DNA of 8,825 nt, taken from Akkermansiaceae bacterium (lineage in GTDB: Bacteria > Verrucomicrobiota > Verrucomicrobiia > Verrucomicrobiales > Akkermansiaceae). Below the pieces are notes generated by a model. That model was not told the origin of the DNA and ran no database searches. It saw nothing but the letters and a program-made list of their open reading frames with translations. Both the position numbers and the translations under genes were made by a program. The stretch lies in NCBI GenBank assembly GCA_011524615.1, contig WTJZ01000310.1:1-8825 (forward strand), given 5' to 3'. Shown here one piece after another: positions 1 to 4,907 of this stretch. Position 1 is the stretch's first letter; every line of letters begins with the position of its first letter.

Positions 1-60
1 CTCAGTTCTCAGTTCTCAGTTCTCAGTTCTCAGTTCTCAGTTCTCAGTTCTCAGTTCTCA
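1..60. repeat. Heptanucleotide tandem array (CTCAGTT)n
   Basis: The window opens inside a perfect tandem array of the 7-bp unit CTCAGTT: eight full copies plus CTCA, with no mismatch, ending at base 60. It touches the window edge, so its true length is unknown. It carries no reading frame or spacer structure. Perfect heptamer arrays of this kind resemble the short tandemly repeated repetitive (STRR) sequences known between genes in some cyanobacteria. That is only a formal comparison. Copy number may vary between strains through replication slippage. Confidence 0.95.
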
Positions 61-110
61 AAGTTGCGAAAAAGAGACGAGGGAGCAGCTACAAGACGCC
101 CGAATGTAAG

Positions 111-216
111 AAAGCGGAGCGTGAAAGAACTGAAAACTGTTCACTGTAAGCTGTTAACTCTCCCAAAGCGGAGCGAAAGAAAGGGCTGTTCACTGTAAAC
201 TGATAGCTGTGAGCTC
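111..216. repeat. Imperfect duplicated intergenic module
   Basis: Two related blocks lie in tandem with a period of about 50-54 bp. Each begins with AAAGCGGAGCG followed by a GAAAGA-like segment (111-126 and 165-180). Each continues with CTGTTCACTGTAA, then an AGCTGT or CTGATAGCTGT segment (about 137-160 and 186-211). The first copy carries an extra AACTGAAAACTG (128-139), which resembles the reverse complement of the heptamer array at 1-60. No open reading frame of note is present on either strand. Together with the array this makes the 230 bases downstream of rpsI a repeat-rich, gene-free stretch. Confidence 0.7.
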
Positions 217-230
217 ATTTTACCCAACAG

Positions 231-266
231 AAAAAACCCACTCTGAATGGCAGAGTGGGTTTTTTT
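231..266 (-). terminator. Terminator of rplM-rpsI operon (possibly bidirectional)
   Basis: A perfect 9-bp stem, CCCACTCTG (237-245) with CAGAGTGGG (251-259), encloses the loop AATGG. It is flanked by A6 on the left (231-236) and T7 on the right (260-266). Read on the minus strand, downstream of the rpsI stop at 290, the stem is followed by a run of six U. It is therefore a textbook intrinsic terminator for the ribosomal protein operon. The T-run on the plus side could also stop rightward transcription. Confidence 0.93.
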
Positions 267-289
267 GAAAACAAATCCTTGGAAAAGAA

Positions 290-688
290 TTAACGTTTTG
301 AGAACTGGAATGCCTTACGAGCACCTGGTTGACCAGCCTTTTTACGCTCTTTCATACGTGGGTCACGACGAAGGAGGCCTGACTCTTTAAGAGCTGGACG
401 AAGCTCAGGGTCAACAAGGATGAGTGCACGTGCGATAGCAAGCTTGATTGCACCAGCTTGACCCTTGATACCACCACCTGATGATTTCACCTTAAGGTCG
501 AACTTGTTGATAAGCTTAGTTGCTTGGAACGGAGCAAGAAGCTCGTTCTGAAGAGGGATTGTTGGGAGGTACTCTTCGAATGGGAGACCGTTGATCTCTG
601 CTTGTCCTGTACCTTCTGTGAGCCATACGCGAGCAACTGCTGTACGACGACGACCTGTTGCACAGTATGTTTTAATTTTTTCAGCCAT
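290..688 (-). CDS. rpsI: 30S ribosomal protein S9
   Basis: Encodes 132 residues, the normal length for bacterial S9, a small-subunit head protein whose C-terminal tail reaches the ribosomal P site. The N-terminal block TGRRRTAVARV (11-21), the central SGGGIKGQAGAIKLAIARAL and the C-terminal run GLLRRDPRMKERKK ending in QFSKR are family hallmarks. The terminal Ser-Lys-Arg that contacts P-site tRNA is intact. It is the second gene of a leftward operon, 26 bp after the rplM stop, and a strong terminator follows it. The start is ATG at 688-686. No Shine-Dalgarno sequence precedes it; the spacer reads AACACACTTTTCATATC. Identification is near certain. Confidence 0.98.
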   Translation of the reverse strand: MAEKIKTYCATGRRRTAVARVWLTEGTGQAEINGLPFEEYLPTIPLQNELLAPFQATKLINKFDLKVKSSGGGIKGQAGAIKLAIARALILVDPELRPALKESGLLRRDPRMKERKKAGQPGARKAFQFSKR

Positions 689-714
689 GATATGAAAAGT
701 GTGTTAGGGTTTAA

Positions 715-1146
715 TTACTTAACTTCGTAAACTTCTGGTTGTTGTGCTTCGTGTGGATGCTCTGTACCTGCGTATACACGGAGTTTTGAGAAAATAGCGC
801 TTCCGAGACGGTTTTTAGGGATCATACCTTTAACAGCCTTCTCGAGGATAAGAGCTGGGCGACGCTCACGGATCTTACGTGGAGTCTCTACTTTTTGGTT
901 ACCAACATATCCTGTGTAACGGGTGTAGATCTTTTGCCACTCTTTGTTTCCTGTGAAAACAGCTTTCTCCGCATTGATGATGATGACGTGATCACCTGTG
1001 TCAACGTGTGGTGTGAAGATTGGCTTGTGCTTGCCACGAAGAAGGTTAGCAGCTTCTACGGCAACTTGACCTACTACTTTATCAGCAGCGTCGATCACGT
1101 ACCACTTACGATTGATGTCTGTTGGTTTTGCGGAAAATGTTTTCAT
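715..1146 (-). CDS. rplM: 50S ribosomal protein L13
   Basis: Encodes 143 residues, close to the usual 142 of L13, an early-assembling large-subunit protein bound to 23S rRNA. Recognisable segments are RKWYVIDAADKVVGQVA (14-30), LRGKHKP followed by HVDTGDHVIIINAEK, and the signature region KGMIPKNRLGSAIFSKLRVY followed by AGTEHPHEAQQP. It is first in the conserved rplM-rpsI pair, the order seen in most bacteria. Transcription probably begins near 1200 from the promoter at 1208-1237, giving a leader of about 55 nt that contains a hairpin. The ATG at 1146-1144 has no Shine-Dalgarno sequence; the upstream bases are A-rich (AACAAACTGAAAATTA). In E. coli L13 represses its own operon through the leader. 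Whether that happens here is not shown. Confidence 0.98.
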   Translation of the reverse strand: MKTFSAKPTDINRKWYVIDAADKVVGQVAVEAANLLRGKHKPIFTPHVDTGDHVIIINAEKAVFTGNKEWQKIYTRYTGYVGNQKVETPRKIRERRPALILEKAVKGMIPKNRLGSAIFSKLRVYAGTEHPHEAQQPEVYEVK

Positions 1147-1171
1147 TAATTTTCAGTTTGTTAGATGTTAA

Positions 1172-1188
1172 AGCCATGTGTCACGGCT
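1172..1188 (-). promoter_or_regulatory. Hairpin in rplM 5' leader
   Basis: On the minus strand the rplM leader contains AGCCGTG, loop ACA, CATGGCT, a 7-bp stem with one G-U pair and a 3-nt loop. It sits about 26 nt upstream of the rplM start and about 12 nt downstream of the inferred transcription start. No U-run follows it, so it is not a terminator. By analogy with the autoregulated L13 leader of E. coli it could be a protein-binding or stabilising element. The role is inferred. Confidence 0.45.
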
Positions 1189-1207
1189 GCAATCTAAGAG
1201 GGGTGGG

Positions 1208-1237
1208 AACATAAATAGTTTTTAATTTTGATGTCAA
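1208..1237 (-). promoter_or_regulatory. Sigma70-type promoter for rplM-rpsI
   Basis: On the minus strand a perfect -35 box TTGACA (1237-1232) is separated by 18 bp from TATGTT (1213-1208), which matches 4 of 6 bases of the -10 consensus. The A/T-rich spacer and the position 62 bp upstream of the rplM start fit a housekeeping promoter. The predicted transcription start is near 1200-1202. An alternative -10, TTATGT with a 17-bp spacer, overlaps it. The promoter lies within the 143-bp region shared with divergent infA. Confidence 0.7.
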
Positions 1238-1289
1238 TGCCTTTTTCACCTCAGACGAAACTTTTTGCGATTTAAGGGTTGTTTTTCTG

Positions 1290-1625
1290 ATGGATGGACT
1301 TAAAAATGGGATTCTTAACAACCCACTTAACGTTATCGCAAAGAAAACTAGTAAAAGACCTAAAAGAGGAGGCGGACGCCGCAGGAGAAGAACGTTTGAA
1401 GAACCAGAAGCTAGTGATAAGGCAGTATCACTGGAGGGGACGATCTCTGCAGTTCTTGCTGGAACCATGTTCAAAGTGAAGCTTGATAGTGGGCACGAAG
1501 TACTTGCACACATTTCTGGTAAGATGCGTAAGCGTTTCATCAGACTAGTAATCGGCGACCGTGTCAAAATGGAGATGTCTCCATATGATACGACTAAAGC
1601 ACGTATTACATTCCGAATCGGATAA
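1290..1625 (+). CDS. infA: Translation initiation factor IF-1 with basic N-terminal extension
   Basis: The C-terminal part (about residues 45-111) is a complete IF-1 S1/OB-fold. It contains LEGTISAVLAGTMFKVKL, GHEVLAHISGKMRKRFIRL and GDRVKMEMSPYD, ending in ARITFRIG. IF-1 occupies the 30S A site and helps IF-2 and IF-3 during initiation. Most IF-1 proteins are about 72 residues; this one has 111. The extra ~45 N-terminal residues are strongly basic (KKTSKRPKRGGGRRRRR, 18-34) followed by an acidic patch (FEEPEASD). ATG 1290 is the only ATG, GTG or TTG before the fold. The one internal candidate, CTG at 1431, would cut into the first strand, so the extension appears to be translated. The gene stands alone, divergent from rplM, and ends at a terminator. 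Confidence 0.95.
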   Translation: MDGLKNGILNNPLNVIAKKTSKRPKRGGGRRRRRTFEEPEASDKAVSLEGTISAVLAGTMFKVKLDSGHEVLAHISGKMRKRFIRLVIGDRVKMEMSPYDTTKARITFRIG

Positions 1626-1651
1626 CGTTACTCCTCTCTCCTATGTAGATG

Positions 1652-1682
1652 TAAGCCCTCAGATTTTGAGGGCTTATTTTTT
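1652..1682 (+). terminator. Intrinsic terminator after infA
   Basis: A perfect 10-bp stem, TAAGCCCTCA (1652-1661) with TGAGGGCTTA (1667-1676), closes a 5-nt loop and is followed by six T. It lies 27 bp after the infA stop and separates infA from the transporter gene. Confidence 0.92.
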
Positions 1683-1790
1683 ATCTATGCGCCTCGGTAG
1701 CGCTTTTTTACAGCGGTGTGTGTGTTTGTTGTTACTTTGGGGGAGAAAAAGGTTGTTGTTCCATGGGGCGGTCTATAAGAGTAAACGCTA

Positions 1791-3629
1791 ATGAATTTTT
1801 CATGGGATCAATGGTTTATGATCATCCTAGTGGTGATTGTTTTTATTTTCTTGGTGAAGGAGTGGTTCTCCGCCGAGATTACTGCGATGTGTGCTCTGTT
1901 CGCATGCATCTGTGCAGGTATCTTACCGATTAGTGCGAGTGATCCCAGTGAGGCGAGTTTTGTCGCGCTCAAGGTCTTTTCACATCCGGCCCCTTTGACG
2001 ATCGCATGTATGTTTATCGTGAGTGCAGCACTAGAGAAGACGGGGGTGATCGATGTGATGGGGGATTTCTTCGAGCGAAAGGCGGCGAAGACAGAAATCA
2101 TTATGCTACTCAGCCTCGTTGTTATTGCGGGGGTGCTCTCTGCCTTTATGAGTAATACGCCAGTGGTGGTGGTCTTCATGCCGATTATCATTGGTATCTG
2201 CCGTAAGAAGGATTGGAAGGCGACACGCTTTCTTATTCCGCTGTCTTATGCGGCCATTGTTGGAGGGACGATGACGATCGTAGGGACGTCGACGAACCTC
2301 ATTTCTTCGGGGATCGCGGAGGCTAAGGGGATGGAGGCCTTTAAGCTATTTGAGATTGCGCCTTTGGGGGGGATCTTCTTCTTGGTTACGATTCTGTATC
2401 TCTCTACAGTGGGACGTAAGTTGTTGCCTGATCGGGTCACGTTGGCAGCCCTAGTAGACTCGAGTGCTAGTAGGCAGTTCATGACGCATGCGATCGTTAA
2501 GGAGCAGTCCTCGATGATTGGTAAGTCTGTGCGTGAGAGTTTTGGCAAGATTCGAACGGCACGGGTCGTGGAGATTTTTAGGAACGAGGCAAAGGTGATC
2601 GGGGCGACCGACAAGATCATTCTGCAAGAAGGGGATGAAGTAGTAGTGAAGGGGGATCTGAATGCCCTTGTTAAGGTCGGAAAGACAGATGGAATCCAGT
2701 TTACCGGGGAGGATGATCTTGGTCTGGAAGAGGTCAGAACAGAGGCAACCACCATCATGGAGGGCATTATCGGGCCGAACTCGGTGTTCATCGGGAAGAG
2801 CCTGAAGGAGACTCAGTTTCGAAACAAGTATGGTGTCATCGTCGTGGCACTTCACCGCCAAGGGCGTAATATTACTAAGAAGATCGGAGAGGTGAAGCTC
2901 GCGTTTGGTGATACTCTCTTAGTACAAGGGGCTCCGCACCGAATGAACCGTCTGTTCTCATCGAATAACTTTGTCAGTCTGAGTGAGCCTAAGACGGATA
3001 ATACGAAGCCTGAGAAGGCTAAGTTCGCACTCATGTCGATGGGCGCATTTGTGCTCCTTGGTGCGATGGGAGGATTTGGTTGGATTCCAGCCTTACCAGT
3101 ATTCGGCATGGCGTTCGGTTGTGCTCTCTTCTGTCTGCTGACTGGGTGTCTGAACCCGAAGGAGGCATATGAGGCGATCGAGTGGAAGGTGATCTTTATG
3201 ATCATGGGGATGCTGGGCCTCGGGATGGGGCTCGAGAAGACGGAGCTCGCGGAAGTGGGAGCTACTGCGTTGCTTAATGCGGTCGGAGGGATGAATCCAG
3301 TCATCTTAGTCGCGTCCTTCTATCTACTCTCCGCGATCTTGACTGAGTTGATCAGTAACCAAGCGGTTGCAGCCCTACTAACTCCCGTAGCGATTTCAGT
3401 AGGGTTTCAGTTAGGCTTAGATCCTCGTGCCTTTGTGGTGGCGGTGATGTTTGGCTCGTCGGCGAGTTTCTCTACTCCGATTGGTTATCAGACGAATACC
3501 TTGGTCTATGGTGGTGGTGGATATAAGTTTGGAGACTTCTTTAAGGTCGGCTTCCCGCTCGCCTTATTGCTCTGGGGGATTGCATCCTTCATTATCCCGA
3601 TGATTTGGAAGTTAGATCCACTAGGGTAA
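1791..3629 (+). CDS. SLC13/DASS family anion transporter with two TrkA-C domains
   Basis: A 612-residue inner-membrane protein of the divalent anion:sodium symporter group. The membrane domain is split. The N-terminal half (1-210) holds the re-entrant hairpin motif SNT (121-123, FMSNTPVVVV) and GTSTN (165-169). The C-terminal half (411-612) holds ISNQA (521-525) and the typical STPIGYQTN with GGGGYKFGDFF (561-584). Between them lie two TrkA-C/RCK_C regulatory domains, about residues 232-297 and 319-388, each with the IGKS...GD(E/T).(V/L)(V/L)V(K/Q)G pattern. Family members move dicarboxylates, sulfate or similar anions with Na+, and relatives with this inserted pair are often annotated as sulfate or general anion permeases. 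The substrate cannot be told here. The second hairpin reads SNQ instead of SNT. ATG 1791 is preferred because it precedes the first membrane helix (9-22). No strong ribosome site is seen. Confidence 0.92.
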   Translation: MNFSWDQWFMIILVVIVFIFLVKEWFSAEITAMCALFACICAGILPISASDPSEASFVALKVFSHPAPLTIACMFIVSAALEKTGVIDVMGDFFERKAAKTEIIMLLSLVVIAGVLSAFMSNTPVVVVFMPIIIGICRKKDWKATRFLIPLSYAAIVGGTMTIVGTSTNLISSGIAEAKGMEAFKLFEIAPLGGIFFLVTILYLSTVGRKLLPDRVTLAALVDSSASRQFMTHAIVKEQSSMIGKSVRESFGKIRTARVVEIFRNEAKVIGATDKIILQEGDEVVVKGDLNALVKVGKTDGIQFTGEDDLGLEEVRTEATTIMEGIIGPNSVFIGKSLKETQFRNKYGVIVVALHRQGRNITKKIGEVKLAFGDTLLVQGAPHRMNRLFSSNNFVSLSEPKTDNTKPEKAKFALMSMGAFVLLGAMGGFGWIPALPVFGMAFGCALFCLLTGCLNPKEAYEAIEWKVIFMIMGMLGLGMGLEKTELAEVGATALLNAVGGMNPVILVASFYLLSAILTELISNQAVAALLTPVAISVGFQLGLDPRAFVVAVMFGSSASFSTPIGYQTNTLVYGGGGYKFGDFFKVGFPLALLLWGIASFIIPMIWKLDPLG

Positions 3630-3718
3630 GTCGTTCCAGTGATATTGCCCCCTTACTGGGGCGTCTATTCGTGTTGAGTAAAAGGTAAAGATTCTGCGTG
3701 CTCCGCTAGACGATCGAG

Positions 3719-3724
3719 TATACT
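3719..3724 (+). promoter_or_regulatory. Possible -10 box of aldo/keto reductase gene
   Basis: TATACT matches the -10 consensus at 5 of 6 positions and ends 8 nt before the ATG at 3733. If used, transcription would begin at or within a few bases of the start codon, giving a leaderless or nearly leaderless message. No convincing -35 box is found 16-18 bp upstream, so this is a weak call. Confidence 0.3.
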
Positions 3725-3732
3725 AAGAGAGT

Positions 3733-4755
3733 ATGCAAAGACGACGTCTAGGGAAGAGTGGATTAATGGTGTCTGAGATAGGGTTGGGTACGATGACCTT
3801 TGGGACTCAATGTAGTTCTAAGGCTGAGGCCTTTAGGATCATGGATCGCTGTCTCGAGGCGGGGATTAACTTCTTCGACATTGCGGAGATTTATCCGGTG
3901 CCTCCCGTGAAGCACCTGGCCGGGATTACGGAGCAGTGGGTAGGGGAATGGCTCTCCCAGCGTGATCGTGAGGAGGTCTTGATCGCGACCAAGGTCGCGG
4001 GGCCAGCTCATGGATGGTTCGTCCCTCCTGTGCGGAATGGGAATGCTGCTATCGATGGCGTGCAGTTACGTAAGGCGCTAGAGGGAAGTCTACGTAGACT
4101 CAAGACAGATTACATCGACCTCTATCAGGTACACTGGCCTGATCATGGGATGAGAATGGAGGATACTCTGGAGACACTGGATGCCTTTGTGAAGGAGGGG
4201 AAGGTACGCGTACTAGGATGCAGTAATGAGAATGCGTATGGCCTCATGAAGTCGCTCTGGACTGCTGATAAGCATCAGTGGAGACGCTTTGACACGATTC
4301 AGAATAACTTTTCGATCAACAATCGCCGCTTCCAAGATGAGCTCGCGGAGGTCTGTGAGCGCGAAGAAGTCAGTCTCCTGCCCTATAGCCCACTGGCTGG
4401 GGGGGTGCTCACTGGGAAGTATAATGTGGATCAGATGCCAGAGACGGCTCGATTCTATGAATACTTGCATCGTGGTGGGCCTCGTCAGCAGGCGATGGTG
4501 CATCGGTTTGTTAATGAGCGCTCCCTCGCGCTCACGGCGCAGGTTGTGGCATTAGCTGCGGAGCATGATTGGCACCCTGCGACCTTAGCGACAGCGTGGA
4601 GTAAGCAACACTCTTATGTGGCTTCCACACTGATAGGGGTGTCTAGCGAGACGCAACTCGACCCGATCTTGGCCGCGAGCGGATTGGAGTTGCCTGAGCC
4701 TGTAATGAATCAAATTGATGGGTATTGTGCGCAGATCCCTTATCCGATGGGCTAA
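3733..4755 (+). CDS. tas: NADP(H)-dependent aldo/keto reductase, Tas-like
   Basis: A 340-residue cytosolic TIM-barrel oxidoreductase that should reduce carbonyls with NADPH. The catalytic tetrad is visible: Asp49, Tyr54 (FFDIAEIYPVPP), Lys87 (IATKV) and His134 (YQVHWPDH). LPYSPLAGGVLTGKY (216-230) is the conserved nucleotide-binding loop. The stretch IAEIYPVPP followed by GITEQWVGEWL strongly resembles E. coli Tas (346 residues), named for suppressing tyrosine auxotrophy, so the gene symbol is by similarity. The true substrate is unknown. It lies 103 bp after the transporter with no clear terminator between, so read-through is possible, but nothing shows a shared function. A TATACT box ends only 8 nt before the ATG, which may mean a very short leader. 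Confidence 0.93.
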   Translation: MQRRRLGKSGLMVSEIGLGTMTFGTQCSSKAEAFRIMDRCLEAGINFFDIAEIYPVPPVKHLAGITEQWVGEWLSQRDREEVLIATKVAGPAHGWFVPPVRNGNAAIDGVQLRKALEGSLRRLKTDYIDLYQVHWPDHGMRMEDTLETLDAFVKEGKVRVLGCSNENAYGLMKSLWTADKHQWRRFDTIQNNFSINNRRFQDELAEVCEREEVSLLPYSPLAGGVLTGKYNVDQMPETARFYEYLHRGGPRQQAMVHRFVNERSLALTAQVVALAAEHDWHPATLATAWSKQHSYVASTLIGVSSETQLDPILAASGLELPEPVMNQIDGYCAQIPYPMG

Positions 4756-4784
4756 TTGGCGATGAGGGGGGGATATTTTTGTTA

Positions 4785-4884
4785 TTCGAGAGTATTCACG
4801 AAAACTCTCGAAATCAGTCCTTGCTAATTTTTCGAAAAGAGTCCAAGGAAACGTAACAACTGCAAGTCTTTCTGCGAGAGGCTT
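4785..4884 (+). promoter_or_regulatory. Hairpin-rich leader upstream of the RG-rich gene
   Basis: The 152-bp gap before the gene at 4908 holds three consecutive potential hairpins. The first is a perfect 9-bp stem, TTCGAGAGT (4785-4793) with ACTCTCGAA (4804-4812). The second is TCCTTG (4818-4823) with CAAGGA (4844-4849), enclosing a TTTTCGAAAA self-complement. The third is AAGTCT (4864-4869) with AGGCTT (4879-4884), with one G-U pair. None is followed directly by a T-run. The first could serve as a poor terminator for the upstream gene, or all three may belong to a structured 5' untranslated region. I recognise no known riboswitch. Confidence 0.4.
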
Positions 4885-4907
4885 TTGATTTACCCCCTTT
4901 AATACTT

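Noticed and set aside
1..60. CRISPR array
   Set aside because: Units are 7 bp with no spacers and no cas genes nearby; it is a simple tandem repeat.
524..1149. Plus-strand ORFs opposite rpsI and rplM
   Set aside because: Antisense shadows of two certain ribosomal protein genes, with no motif or plausible start context.
1181..1567. 128-codon minus-strand ORF across infA and the rplM leader
   Set aside because: It lies antisense to a clear IF-1 gene and overlaps the rplM promoter and leader; its composition is that of a shadow frame.
1751..1779. Promoter for the transporter (TTGTTG with TATAAG)
   Set aside because: The -10 like box is fair, but the spacer is only 15 bp and the -35 match weak, so it was not listed as a feature.
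1561..1933. Two short plus-strand ORFs between infA and the transporter
   Set aside because: One overlaps the infA end and runs through the terminator; the other overlaps the transporter start in another frame. Neither has family features.
2246..3304. Long minus-strand ORFs inside the transporter gene
   Set aside because: Antisense to a gene with full family motifs; Ser/Pro/Thr-rich composition is typical of reverse-frame translation of membrane proteins.
3647..3662. Terminator after the transporter (GCCCC / GGGGC)
   Set aside because: Only a 5-bp stem and no T-run follows, so it was not called as a terminator.
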